Shown piece by piece: positions 53,604 through 61,574 of a DNA stretch of 64,000 bases. The translations under genes and the position numbers were made by a program. Under the pieces are notes generated by a model. It ran no database searches. It was not told the DNA's origin and saw nothing but the letters and a program-made list of their open reading frames with translations. Every line of letters starts with the position of its first letter. Positions within the stretch are counted from its first letter, which is position 1. This stretch comes from Chitinophagaceae bacterium (GTDB lineage: Bacteria > Bacteroidota > Bacteroidia > Chitinophagales > Chitinophagaceae). The stretch is taken from assembly GCA_016720585.1 (NCBI GenBank), contig JADKKH010000001.1, positions 682,001 to 746,000 of the forward strand. Direction: 5' to 3'.

Positions 53604-53626
53604 GCAGATGCTAAAATTGCATCTGC
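53604..53626. repeat. Inverted repeat before uxaC
   Basis: GCAGATGC and GCATCTGC form an 8-bp stem with a TAAAATT loop about 30 bases before the uxaC start. There is no T-run, so a protein-binding site or mRNA processing hairpin is more likely than a terminator. Confidence 0.55.
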
Positions 53627-53654
53627 CACGCATCAAATATTTTAAAAAATTTTT

Positions 53655-55094
53655 ATGAAACAATTCCTGGATGAAAATTTTCTGTTGTCTAATGCGACAG
53701 CCCAACGTTTGTACCATGCGTATGCCAAAGACATGCCCATAATTGATTATCATAATCACTTGCCACCAAACGAAGTGGCAGAAGATAAAAATTTTGAAAA
53801 CATCACCAAAGTGTGGCTGAATGGCGACCATTATAAATGGCGTGCCATGCGGGCCAATGGGGTGGAAGAAGCTTTTATCACCGGCGATAAATCAGATTGG
53901 GAAAAATTCAGGGCCTGGGCAGCCACGGTTCCGTATACCTTAAGAAACCCGCTGTATCATTGGACACACCTGGAACTGCAACGTTACTTTGATGTAAAGG
54001 ATATATTAAATGCCGATACGGCGAAAAAAGTGTATGAGGAAACTTCTGCCAAACTGCAAACAAATGAATTCAGTGTTAGAGGATTGCTTGAAAAGATGAA
54101 CGTAAAATTGATTTGCACCACGGATGACCCGGTGGATAACCTGGCTTTTCATCAGCAGATAAAAAAAGACATGTGGTCCGTAAAAGTTGTACCAGCTTTT
54201 CGTCCGGATAAGGCCATGAATGTGGATGATGCCGGAACATTTAATAATTACCTGACCGGGCTGGAAAAAGCGGCGGATGTTTCTATCAGTACCTATAATG
54301 ATTATCTCGCAGCCTTAAAAAGGCGTCATGAGTATTTTGCGGCAAATAATTGCAGTGTAAGCGACCACGGGCTGGAAGAAATTTATGCAGAAGATTATAC
54401 GGCAACAGAAATTGCCGGCATCTTCGCAAAGATCCGTTCGGGTGGTGCGCTTTCCCGGGAAGAGAACCGGAAATTTAAGTCCGCCATGCTGGTCAATTTT
54501 GCTGAATGGGATTGGGAAAAAGGATTTGTACAGCAATACCATCTGGGAGCCCTGAGAAACAATAACAGCCGTATGCTGAAACAACTGGGACCTGATACCG
54601 GTTGGGATAGTGTAGGTGATTTTTCACAGGCGAAAACATTGGCTAAATTCCTTGACCGTTTAGACCGGGATAACAAACTGGCTAAAACCATTATCTACAA
54701 CCTTAACCCGGCCGACAATGAATTATTTGCCACGATGATTGGCAACTTCAATGACGGTACCGCCGTAGGAAAAATTCAGTGGGGTTCTTCCTGGTGGTTC
54801 CTCGACCAGAAAGATGGCATGACCAAACAGATCAATGCACTCAGCAATATGGGATTGCTGAGCCGTTTTATTGGAATGCTTACTGATAGCCGTAGTTTTC
54901 TATCTTTCCCCCGTCATGAATATTTCAGAAGATTGTTGTGTAATTTATTTGGCGAAGAGATCGAAAATGGCGAGTTACCCAACGACATCGAATGGATCGG
55001 GAAAGTGATACAGGACATCTGTTTTAAAAATGCAAAAAATTATTTTAACTGGCAACATATCGATGAGCAGGCTAAAGCAGAGGTAAAAGCATAG
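53655..55094 (+). CDS. uxaC: Glucuronate/galacturonate isomerase
   Basis: This 479-residue enzyme isomerises galacturonate to tagaturonate (and glucuronate to fructuronate), the first step feeding UxaB and UxaA. The amidohydrolase-like metal site shows as IIDYHNHLPPNEVAEDKNFENITKVWLNGDHYKWRAMRANGV near residue 30-70, and further motifs are CTTDDPVDNL and SFLSFPRHEYFRR near the end. Full length. It follows uxaA after a 160-base gap holding two inverted repeats, so it may have partly separate expression from the same unit. Confidence 0.96.
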   Translation: MKQFLDENFLLSNATAQRLYHAYAKDMPIIDYHNHLPPNEVAEDKNFENITKVWLNGDHYKWRAMRANGVEEAFITGDKSDWEKFRAWAATVPYTLRNPLYHWTHLELQRYFDVKDILNADTAKKVYEETSAKLQTNEFSVRGLLEKMNVKLICTTDDPVDNLAFHQQIKKDMWSVKVVPAFRPDKAMNVDDAGTFNNYLTGLEKAADVSISTYNDYLAALKRRHEYFAANNCSVSDHGLEEIYAEDYTATEIAGIFAKIRSGGALSREENRKFKSAMLVNFAEWDWEKGFVQQYHLGALRNNNSRMLKQLGPDTGWDSVGDFSQAKTLAKFLDRLDRDNKLAKTIIYNLNPADNELFATMIGNFNDGTAVGKIQWGSSWWFLDQKDGMTKQINALSNMGLLSRFIGMLTDSRSFLSFPRHEYFRRLLCNLFGEEIENGELPNDIEWIGKVIQDICFKNAKNYFNWQHIDEQAKAEVKA

Positions 55095-55257
55095 ACCGTG
55101 TAATAACGTTTCTAAAAATTCTCTGCAAAGGTTCTTTAGAAAACCTGTTTTCACCTGCATTGTGTTCTTTTAATCTGTTCTTGGTTTAAATTGTCTTTAC
55201 AAATTAGAAATCTGGTCTTTCAAACTTTCAATGACATAAACAGTTTTTAAAATAATA

Positions 55258-55284
55258 AGAGGGTCTCATAATCTGAGACCCTCT
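55258..55284 (-). terminator. Terminator of tRNA-Glu
   Basis: AGAGGGTCTCA pairs perfectly with TGAGACCCTCT (11 bp, 5-base loop). On the minus strand it is followed by TATTATTTT, directly after the tRNA. Confidence 0.88.
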
Positions 55285-55286
55285 GG

Positions 55287-55358
55287 TAGCCCGTACGAGA
55301 TTCGAACTCGTATCACCACCGTGAAAGGGTGGTGTCCTAACCCTTAGACGAACGGGCC
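55287..55358 (-). tRNA. tRNA-Glu (anticodon TTC)
   Basis: On the minus strand the gene starts GGCCCGTTCGTCTAAGGG, with anticodon stem CCACC/GGTGG, loop CTTTCAC (anticodon TTC), T-arm GAGTTCGAATCTC and acceptor end ACGGGCT plus discriminator A. The first acceptor pair is a G-U. There is no sign of the fragment copies seen around tRNA-Ser and tRNA-Pro. Confidence 0.95.
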
Positions 55359-55516
55359 GTCTTTCTGCAATGCTCACGATGAGCACCGTCTTTTTAAGGG
55401 ACGGCAAAGATAGGTTTGCACAGGTTTTTAGCCAAATGTTTTTCCCCATTCTCATACGCCATTCTACGACTGTTGTTTTGATGAAATCTGATACAGATAA
55501 ACATCACCGGTTTTAT

Positions 55517-55524
55517 TACCTTTG
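55517..55524 (+). promoter_or_regulatory. gap promoter -7 box
   Basis: TACCTTTG is an exact TAnnTTTG match 32 bases before the gap start. The -33 region has no clear TTG at the usual spacing. Confidence 0.55.
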
Positions 55525-55555
55525 CCCCTCATTATTAAATTAAAATGTCTGTAAA

Positions 55556-56569
55556 ATGAGCACAGTTAAAGTCGCCATCAATGGCTTTGGTCGCATCGGT
55601 CGCCTGGTTTACCGCCAGATCTATAAAATGGAAGGAATTGATGTGGTAGCCATAAATGACCTGACCAGTCCGAAAGTATTGGCCCACTTATTAAAATATG
55701 ACAGTGCACAGGGCCGCTTTGATGCGGAAGTAAAAGCCACCGAAGATTCCATTGTTGTGAATGGTGATACCGTTAGGATCTATGCCCAAAAAGATCCTGC
55801 CCAAATTCCCTGGGGAAGCCATAACGTAGATGTGGTGATTGAAAGCACGGGCTTTTTTACCGATAAGGATAAAGCGGCTGCACATATTACTGCAGGCGCT
55901 AAAAGAGTGGTAATCTCGGCACCAGCTACCGGCGATTTAAAAACCGTTGTATTTAATGTAAACCATAATATCCTGGATGGCAGCGAAACCATTATTTCCT
56001 GCGCATCCTGTACCACCAATTGCCTGGCTCCAATGGCCAAAGTGCTGAATGATAAATATGGTATCGTTACTGGTATCATGACTACCATTCATGCTTATAC
56101 CAACGACCAGAATACATTAGATGCCCCGCATCCAAAAGGTGACCTCCGCCGTGCAAGAGCTGCAGCCGCTAATATTGTTCCCAACACAACCGGAGCCGCC
56201 AAAGCGATCGGGTTGGTACTGCCTGAACTAAAAGGTAAATTAGATGGCAGCGCTCAACGGGTTCCTGTCATCACGGGTTCACTGACCGAACTGACATCGA
56301 TCCTTGGTAAAACCGTTACGGCCGAACAGATTAACGCAGATATGAAAGCTGCATCTAATGAAAGCTTTGGATATACCGAAGATGAAATTGTAAGCAGTGA
56401 TGTTATCGGTATCCATTTTGGTTCCCTGTTTGATGCCACACAAACCAAAGTAATGACCATGGGGGATAAACAACTGGTTAAAACAGTAAGCTGGTATGAT
56501 AACGAGATGAGCTATGTAAGCCAATTGGTGCGAACCGTGAATTATTTTGCCACCCTGATCAGTAAATAA
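55556..56569 (+). CDS. gap: Glyceraldehyde-3-phosphate dehydrogenase
   Basis: This 337-residue glycolytic enzyme converts glyceraldehyde-3-phosphate to 1,3-bisphosphoglycerate with NAD. The N-terminus VKVAINGFGRIGRLVYRQIY is the NAD fold. The catalytic cysteine is in IISCASCTTNCLAPMAKVL (near 150-155) and the phosphate-binding HPKGDLRRARAAAANIVPNTTGAAKAIG follows. The end SWYDNEMSYVSQLVRT is canonical. It is upstream of pgk with one small gene between, forming a probable glycolytic unit. Confidence 0.97.
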   Translation: MSTVKVAINGFGRIGRLVYRQIYKMEGIDVVAINDLTSPKVLAHLLKYDSAQGRFDAEVKATEDSIVVNGDTVRIYAQKDPAQIPWGSHNVDVVIESTGFFTDKDKAAAHITAGAKRVVISAPATGDLKTVVFNVNHNILDGSETIISCASCTTNCLAPMAKVLNDKYGIVTGIMTTIHAYTNDQNTLDAPHPKGDLRRARAAAANIVPNTTGAAKAIGLVLPELKGKLDGSAQRVPVITGSLTELTSILGKTVTAEQINADMKAASNESFGYTEDEIVSSDVIGIHFGSLFDATQTKVMTMGDKQLVKTVSWYDNEMSYVSQLVRTVNYFATLISK

Positions 56570-56637
56570 TTATTTCATTGTACCGCAAGGGATCAATCAA
56601 CGTATTAGTTGAAGTGATGCTACTGGAAACTGACCTT

Positions 56638-56994
56638 ATGAAGATTAAGAATATTGACGGAATTAAAACAGAAGATTTAGAACTGGAAGTAAAAAGGGGG
56701 GGGCGGTTTGTTTATTTTCCGTACACCGTTTCCTTTTTGGTAGTTACTTTAAAACGTAATTCCGGGGTTTACCTGCTGCGGGATAACGAAAATGCAGCCA
56801 TGAAAGGGTTGCCTTTTATTATTATTTCGGTATTATTTGGCTGGTGGGGAATTCCTTTTGGACCCAAATATACTATCGAAAGCATCCGTACCATTTGTAA
56901 GGGAGGTAAGGATGTAACCGATGAGGTTATGGCCACCGTGGCAGGACATATTTTATTTAAGGAGGTACAGATGCAAAAAAACATTCAACTGTAA
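56638..56994 (+). CDS. Small hypothetical protein between gap and pgk
   Basis: This 118-residue protein starts at the ATG at 56638 (an upstream TTG at 56578 and ATG at 56617 are alternatives). It has an N-terminal strand-rich part (LELEVKRGGRFVYFPYTVSFLVVTLKRNSGVYLL) and a hydrophobic segment GLPFIIISVLFGWWGIPFGPKYTIESI near the middle that may sit in the membrane. The last part is helical. No known family is recognised with certainty. The position inside the gap-pgk unit suggests co-transcription, not necessarily a glycolytic role. Confidence 0.65.
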   Translation: MKIKNIDGIKTEDLELEVKRGGRFVYFPYTVSFLVVTLKRNSGVYLLRDNENAAMKGLPFIIISVLFGWWGIPFGPKYTIESIRTICKGGKDVTDEVMATVAGHILFKEVQMQKNIQL

Positions 56995-57019
56995 TTGTTT
57001 ATTTTCAAAAAAAGCGGGT

Positions 57020-58264
57020 ATGTCAAAATTTACGGCGAATAATTTCAAAGGTCAGAAAGCTTTGATCCGGGTTGATTTTAATGTACCCCTGAACGATCAG
57101 TTTGAAATTACGGATGACACCCGGATGAAGGCAGCCATACCCACAATCAAAAAGATATTGGCAGACGGTGGCATGGTTATTCTGATGAGTCACCTGGGAA
57201 GACCTAAAGATGGTCCAACCGATAAATATTCCCTGAAACATCTCGTTAAGAGATTATCTGAATTACTGAATGAGAACTCAGTCGGGAGCCGGGCGTCGGG
57301 AATCGGGAGTCAACAACCCCAAACAACCGTTTTTTTTGCTAATGACTGTATTGGTGAACAAGCTTTTCTTACCGCGAACATGCTTCGCCCAGGCGAAGTA
57401 TTACTATTGGAAAATCTTCGCTTTTATAAAGAAGAAGAAAAAGGGGATCTGAAATTTGCTGAAAAATTATCCGCACTTGGTGATGTTTGGGTAAATGATG
57501 CATTTGGTACCGCACACCGGGCACATGCTTCTACCGCTGTTATCGCAAAATTTTTCCCGGCGGAGAAAAGAATGTTTGGCCTGCTCATGGAAAGTGAAGT
57601 GGCCAGTGCAGAAAAAGTTTTACATAAAGCGGAGAAACCCTTTGTCGCAATCATCGGAGGAGCAAAAGTGAGTGATAAAATTCTCATTATTGAAAACCTG
57701 CTGGACCGGGCGACCGATATTATTATAGGCGGAGGTATGGCCTATACCTTTATCAAAGCACAGGGTGGCAAAACCGGGAATTCGTTAGTTGAAGTAGACC
57801 GGCTGGAGACCGCATTGGATATTTTGAAAAAAGCGGAGGGAAAAGGCGTTTGTATTCACTTGCCAGCTGATTCGGTGATCGCTGATAAATTTGCCGCAGA
57901 TGCACAAACCTCCGTTGCTCCCAGTAATAATATCCCGGATGGCTGGATGGGTTTGGATATCGGTTCGAATGCCTGCGACCAGTTTTCGAACGTAATTAAA
58001 AAATCCAGAACCATTCTCTGGAATGGACCGATGGGTGTTTTTGAAATGCCGAAATTTCAACATGGAACAAAGGCCGTGGCCGTTGCCATCTCCACAGCAA
58101 CACAACAGGGTTCTTTCTCCTTAGTGGGAGGTGGGGATTCGGTGGCTGCCATCAATCAATTTGGCTTTTCAGAAAAAGTGAGTTATGTATCCACCGGCGG
58201 TGGGGCCATGCTGGAATATTTCGAAGGGAAAACACTTCCGGGTATCGCGGCTGTTTTATCATAA
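57020..58264 (+). CDS. pgk: Phosphoglycerate kinase with in-frame repeat insertion
   Basis: This 414-residue glycolytic kinase makes ATP from 1,3-bisphosphoglycerate. The ATG at 57020 gives the standard start (TANNFKGQKALIRVDFNVPLND). Other motifs are MVILMSHLGRPKDGP, RPGEVLLLENLRFYKEEEKG, IIGGAKVSDKI, WNGPMGVFEMPKF and LVGGGDSVAAI. It is some 15-20 residues longer than typical bacterial PGKs. The extra residues (about 84-99, NENSVGSRASGIGSQQP) replace a short loop between LSELL and the strand VFFANDCIGE and are encoded by a GTCGGGA-like repeat. The reading frame is kept and the catalytic residues are intact, so it should be active. Confidence 0.95.
   Translation: MSKFTANNFKGQKALIRVDFNVPLNDQFEITDDTRMKAAIPTIKKILADGGMVILMSHLGRPKDGPTDKYSLKHLVKRLSELLNENSVGSRASGIGSQQPQTTVFFANDCIGEQAFLTANMLRPGEVLLLENLRFYKEEEKGDLKFAEKLSALGDVWVNDAFGTAHRAHASTAVIAKFFPAEKRMFGLLMESEVASAEKVLHKAEKPFVAIIGGAKVSDKILIIENLLDRATDIIIGGGMAYTFIKAQGGKTGNSLVEVDRLETALDILKKAEGKGVCIHLPADSVIADKFAADAQTSVAPSNNIPDGWMGLDIGSNACDQFSNVIKKSRTILWNGPMGVFEMPKFQHGTKAVAVAISTATQQGSFSLVGGGDSVAAINQFGFSEKVSYVSTGGGAMLEYFEGKTLPGIAAVLS
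57279..57312. repeat. GTCGGGA-type repeat inside pgk
   Basis: CAGTCGGGAGCCGGGCGTCG is followed by GGAATCGGGAGTC, four imperfect copies of the GTCGGGA word also seen after the gene ending at 2834. It encodes the Gly/Ser-rich insert SVGSRASGIGS. Confidence 0.7.
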
Positions 58265-58317
58265 AATTTTCCTGAATACTTTTTCACTATTGAAAACTTT
58301 AATCTAAAACATCTTCT

Positions 58318-58821
58318 ATGAGAAAATTATTTATCCTGCTACTGGCATCTTTTTTTGCCCTGGAAACCATCACCGCACAAAAAATAATTCCCATTGAATA
58401 TAATGGTAAAAAGTATGAAGTACTGGATATGATTTCAAAAGGGAAAATAACCTGGGGAGGTTATAATGAAGAAATTCCATCCGATGCAGCCAAAAGCGAA
58501 TCAGATGGAGCCGCAAATACCCGGGCAATTGTTTTAGCTGTTGGGAATAACCCCGGTTTTGAAAACAAACCTTATGCAGCAAAACTTTGCAGCGAAGCAA
58601 CCGATGGGAAAAAAGATGACTGGTATTTACCATCCAAAGAGGAATCCGAGATCATCTATGCCTTCAAAGATAAATTTCCGGTAGAAGAAAGGGGTAGTAT
58701 ATGGACATCAACGGAGGCGAATGCCAACCAGGCAGTTTCAAAATACTGGTACACCGGGGCCTATTATAATAATATGAAAGTGGAATTGTTCAATTTCGTT
58801 TGTATCCGGAAAGCAGAATAA
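58318..58821 (+). CDS. Secreted DUF1566/Lcl-like protein
   Basis: This 167-residue exported protein has signal KLFILLLASFFALETITAQ. The mature domain has the sequence GKKDDWYLPSKEESEIIYAFKDKF then GSIWTSTEANANQAVSKYWYTGAYYNNM and NFVCIRKAE. This pattern of a Trp-Tyr-Leu-Pro motif and a terminal C-x-R-K is typical of DUF1566/Lcl C-type-lectin-like domains. Ligand unknown. It lies 53 bases after pgk and could be read from the same transcript, but the leader suggests its own expression. Confidence 0.78.
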   Translation: MRKLFILLLASFFALETITAQKIIPIEYNGKKYEVLDMISKGKITWGGYNEEIPSDAAKSESDGAANTRAIVLAVGNNPGFENKPYAAKLCSEATDGKKDDWYLPSKEESEIIYAFKDKFPVEERGSIWTSTEANANQAVSKYWYTGAYYNNMKVELFNFVCIRKAE

Positions 58822-59087
58822 CTGCAACTCCTGGCGGCTGCAGGGTATTGATGGAAATATTTATTACAGGAATTCCTTCATAGAGAACAAGCCATCATTG
58901 ATAAAAAGGTGATTGCAGATTTTTTTACCAGACTTTTTATGACAGAATTTGTGGTCAGCGGCGCTAAAACAATGCCCAGAAGATACAAAAAGGTTAATTG
59001 ACCGGCAAAAACACCGTACCAACCGAAATTTTGCCCTGATGAAGTACCGAAAATGCTAATTTTACTATCCAATAAAAAACAACTACA

Positions 59088-59681
59088 ATGAAAGGAACAC
59101 GCAACATTACTTTATTAGTTATCCTGGGTCTTGTCCTCATACTTGGTGTGTGGGGATGTGGTGGTTACAATGGCCTTGTAAAACAGGACGAAAAAGTCAA
59201 AAATGCCTGGAATAATGTAAGTACCGAATATCAAAAAAGGTCGGACCTGGTTGGACAACTTGTCAACACGGTGAAAGGGGCGGCTAATTTTGAACAAACC
59301 ACTTTGACAAATCTGGTTGAAGCCAGGGCCAAAGCAACTTCCATCAATCTGAAAGTGGATGATCTTACCCCGGAGAACATCGCGAAATTTCAGGCAGCAC
59401 AGAGCCAGTTGTCAGGCTCACTCAGTCGCCTGCTTGCGGTTGTTGAAAATTATCCGGATCTGAAAGCCACGCAAAACTTTTTACAATTGCAGGGCCAGTT
59501 GGAAGGAATTGAAAATGATATCCGCAATTCAAGAAAAGGGTTTAATGATGCCGTGAACACCTATAATGTGAAAGTGAGGTCATTCCCGATGAACATGCTC
59601 AGCGGTATGTTTGGCTTTAAAAAGAAAGAAGGCTTTAAAGCGGACGAAGGTGCAGAGAAAGCTCCTAAAGTAGAATTCTAA
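59088..59681 (+). CDS. LemA family protein, copy 1
   Basis: This 197-residue membrane-anchored protein has one N-terminal helix (ITLLVILGLVLILGVWGCGGYNGLV), possibly with a lipoprotein-like GC. The extracytoplasmic helical LemA domain follows, with DEKVKNAWNNVSTEYQKRSDLVGQLVNTVKGAANFEQTTLTNLVEARAKA and ENYPDLKATQNFLQLQGQLEGIENDIRNSRKGFNDAVNTYN. The role of LemA is poorly defined; it often goes with TPM-domain proteins as here. A second copy follows after 11 bases. Confidence 0.93.
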   Translation: MKGTRNITLLVILGLVLILGVWGCGGYNGLVKQDEKVKNAWNNVSTEYQKRSDLVGQLVNTVKGAANFEQTTLTNLVEARAKATSINLKVDDLTPENIAKFQAAQSQLSGSLSRLLAVVENYPDLKATQNFLQLQGQLEGIENDIRNSRKGFNDAVNTYNVKVRSFPMNMLSGMFGFKKKEGFKADEGAEKAPKVEF

Positions 59682-59692
59682 GTACCATACGT

Positions 59693-60283
59693 ATGCAACA
59701 AAAAAAGTATACCGGCTTAATAGCTGTTGGTGCTATCCTGCTTATTCTTGTCATATGGGTTTTTACTTCCTATAATTCATTGATTAAAAATGAAGAGAAA
59801 GTAAAACTGCAATGGTCAGAAGTACAAAGTACCTACCAGCGCCGGCTTGATTTGATTCCCAGCCTCGTTAATGTAGTGAAGGGGGTTTCAGATTTTGAAC
59901 AAACCACTTTGACAAAAATTACCGAGGCAAGAAGTAAGGCCTTGTCAGGTATGTCAAATGATGATATAACAGCAGAGAATTATCAAAAGCAAAAACAATT
60001 ACAGGATACCCTGGCTGCTTCGGCAAACCGGATGATTATGTTGATAGAAAAATATCCAACTTTAAAAGGTACGGCGGCCTATTCCGGGCTGCAAACGCAA
60101 TTGGAAGGATCTGAAAGAAGAATTAAAGTGGCCCGCAATGATTTTAATAAGGCCGTAGCCGATTATAACCGGAAAGTAAGAAGCTTCCCGGCTAATATAG
60201 TGGCTGGATTATTTGGATTTAAAAAGAAAGATGGGTTTGAAGCAGCTGCAGGAACTGAAAAAAGTGTTGAAATAAAATTCTGA
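59693..60283 (+). CDS. LemA family protein, copy 2
   Basis: This 196-residue paralogue of the preceding gene has N-terminal helix YTGLIAVGAILLILVIWVF and the same helical domain (EEKVKLQWSEVQSTYQRRLDLIPSLVNVVKGVSDFEQTTLTKITEARSKAL). The two share most signature positions but differ between residues 80-110. It lacks the GC of copy 1, so it keeps a plain membrane anchor. The stop and the next start overlap (TGATG). Confidence 0.93.
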   Translation: MQQKKYTGLIAVGAILLILVIWVFTSYNSLIKNEEKVKLQWSEVQSTYQRRLDLIPSLVNVVKGVSDFEQTTLTKITEARSKALSGMSNDDITAENYQKQKQLQDTLAASANRMIMLIEKYPTLKGTAAYSGLQTQLEGSERRIKVARNDFNKAVADYNRKVRSFPANIVAGLFGFKKKDGFEAAAGTEKSVEIKF

Positions 60284-60744
60284 TGAAATTATTCCCCTGG
60301 CAAAAGAAAAAATCCCTTTTTAATGAAGAGGATACCCGGCTTATCGTGAAAGCGATACGTCATGCTGAGCAGCGCACCAGTGGTGAGGTCAGGGTATTTG
60401 TGGAGAGCCGCTGCAGCTGGATGGATGCCATGGACCGGGCAGCAGAAATTTTCTTTACACTTAAGATGGAAAAAACAGAACAACGCAATGCGGTTTTGGT
60501 ATATGTTGCCCTGAAAGACCGTCAGCTGGCTGTATTCGGCGACGAAGGGATTCATCAGAAAGTGGGTAGTGCATACTGGAAAAAAGTAGTGTCGGAAATG
60601 CTGCTCAGTTTTGATAAGGATCATTATGCAAAAGGTATTGCTGATTGTGCTATACAAATAGGAGAGGCACTTACTACGCATTTTCCCTTTGACAGGGGCA
60701 CAGATAAAAATGAATTACCGGACGAAATTGTGTTTGGAAATTAA
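60283..60744 (+). CDS. TPM-domain protein, soluble
   Basis: This 153-residue protein has a TPM (TLP18.3/Psb32/MOLO-1) fold: LIVKAIRHAEQRTSGEVRVFVESRC, then AEIFFTLKMEKTEQRNAVLVYVALKDRQLAVFGDEGIHQKVGSAYWKKVVSEML. No signal peptide or membrane segment is present, unlike the next gene. Such short TPM proteins sit beside LemA and a membrane TPM protein in many Bacteroidota. The biochemical role is unresolved. Confidence 0.9.
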   Translation: MKLFPWQKKKSLFNEEDTRLIVKAIRHAEQRTSGEVRVFVESRCSWMDAMDRAAEIFFTLKMEKTEQRNAVLVYVALKDRQLAVFGDEGIHQKVGSAYWKKVVSEMLLSFDKDHYAKGIADCAIQIGEALTTHFPFDRGTDKNELPDEIVFGN

Positions 60745-60748
60745 ATCC

Positions 60749-61492
60749 ATGAAACATTTTTTTTTCATACTAACCCTTTTTTTCTCCATGTCTGCTTCAG
60801 CACAGATGGAGAAAATTATTTCTACCCGTCCGGCTCCACCAAAACTGGTCAATGATTATACCAATACACTGACTCAGCAGCAGATTGAGGCTTTAGAAAC
60901 AAAGCTGGTTAAATATGATGACAGCACAACTAACCAGATAGCCGTTATTATAGTTCAATCGACAGATAATTATTCAATTGAAGATGCCGCGATAGCATTA
61001 GGAAGAAAATGGGGCGTAGGAAATAAGGAATTTAATAATGGGATCGTCATCCTGGTTGCCAAAGGAGACAGGAAAGTAACGATTCAGGTCGGTTATGGGT
61101 TGGAAGGAGTCATTACTGACCTTGTTTCCAAAAGTATAATTGATAACCAGGTTACGCCCAATTTTAAAGAGGGAAATTATTACCGCGGCCTTGATGAAGG
61201 TACAGACGATATCATCAAAGCAGCCGAAGGCAGATATAAAGCTCCCGCCAATTACCGGAGTGCGAAGAAAAAAGGAATAAAAATAAGTACCATTATTTTT
61301 ATCATTATTCTTCTTATAGTGATCTTTAGTGGTGCCGGACCAGGTGGTGGCACTTATGTTTCCAGAGGCGGTTTTGGCGGCTGGAGTGGCGGCGGTGGAT
61401 GGTCGGGTGGCGGCAGTAGCAGTGGCGGCGGAGGTTTCGGCGGATTTGGCGGTGGAAGCTTTGGTGGTGGTGGCTCTAGCGGAAGCTGGTAA
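60749..61492 (+). CDS. TPM-domain membrane protein with Gly/Ser-rich tail
   Basis: This 247-residue exported protein starts at the ATG at 60749, giving signal KHFFFILTLFFSMSASAQ. The TPM domain (about 30-165) has VNDYTNTLTQQQIEALETKLVKYDDSTTNQIAVIIVQSTD, RKWGVGNKEFNNGIVILVAKGDRKVTIQVGYGLEGVITD and GNYYRGLDEGTDDIIKAAEG. One membrane helix follows (ISTIIFIIILLIVIFSG). The C-terminal about 50 residues are almost only Gly, Ser and Trp. This is YgcG-like and closes the LemA-LemA-TPM-TPM unit. Confidence 0.92.
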   Translation: MKHFFFILTLFFSMSASAQMEKIISTRPAPPKLVNDYTNTLTQQQIEALETKLVKYDDSTTNQIAVIIVQSTDNYSIEDAAIALGRKWGVGNKEFNNGIVILVAKGDRKVTIQVGYGLEGVITDLVSKSIIDNQVTPNFKEGNYYRGLDEGTDDIIKAAEGRYKAPANYRSAKKKGIKISTIIFIIILLIVIFSGAGPGGGTYVSRGGFGGWSGGGGWSGGGSSSGGGGFGGFGGGSFGGGGSSGSW

Positions 61493-61510
61493 AATTTACT
61501 CGAATTAACT

Positions 61511-61545
61511 AAAAGCCATCTCACTTTTTAAATGAGATGGCTTTT
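61511..61545 (+). terminator. Terminator of LemA/TPM unit
   Basis: AAAAGCCATCTCA and TGAGATGGCTTTT form a perfect 13-bp stem around a 9-base loop and sit between convergent genes, so it likely serves both directions. Confidence 0.88.
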
Positions 61546-61574
61546 CTATTTGAATTATTTATTGTTTATCCTTT

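Noticed and set aside
55228..55455. Minus-strand ORF over tRNA-Glu
   Set aside because: Covers the tRNA and its terminator; a translation artefact.
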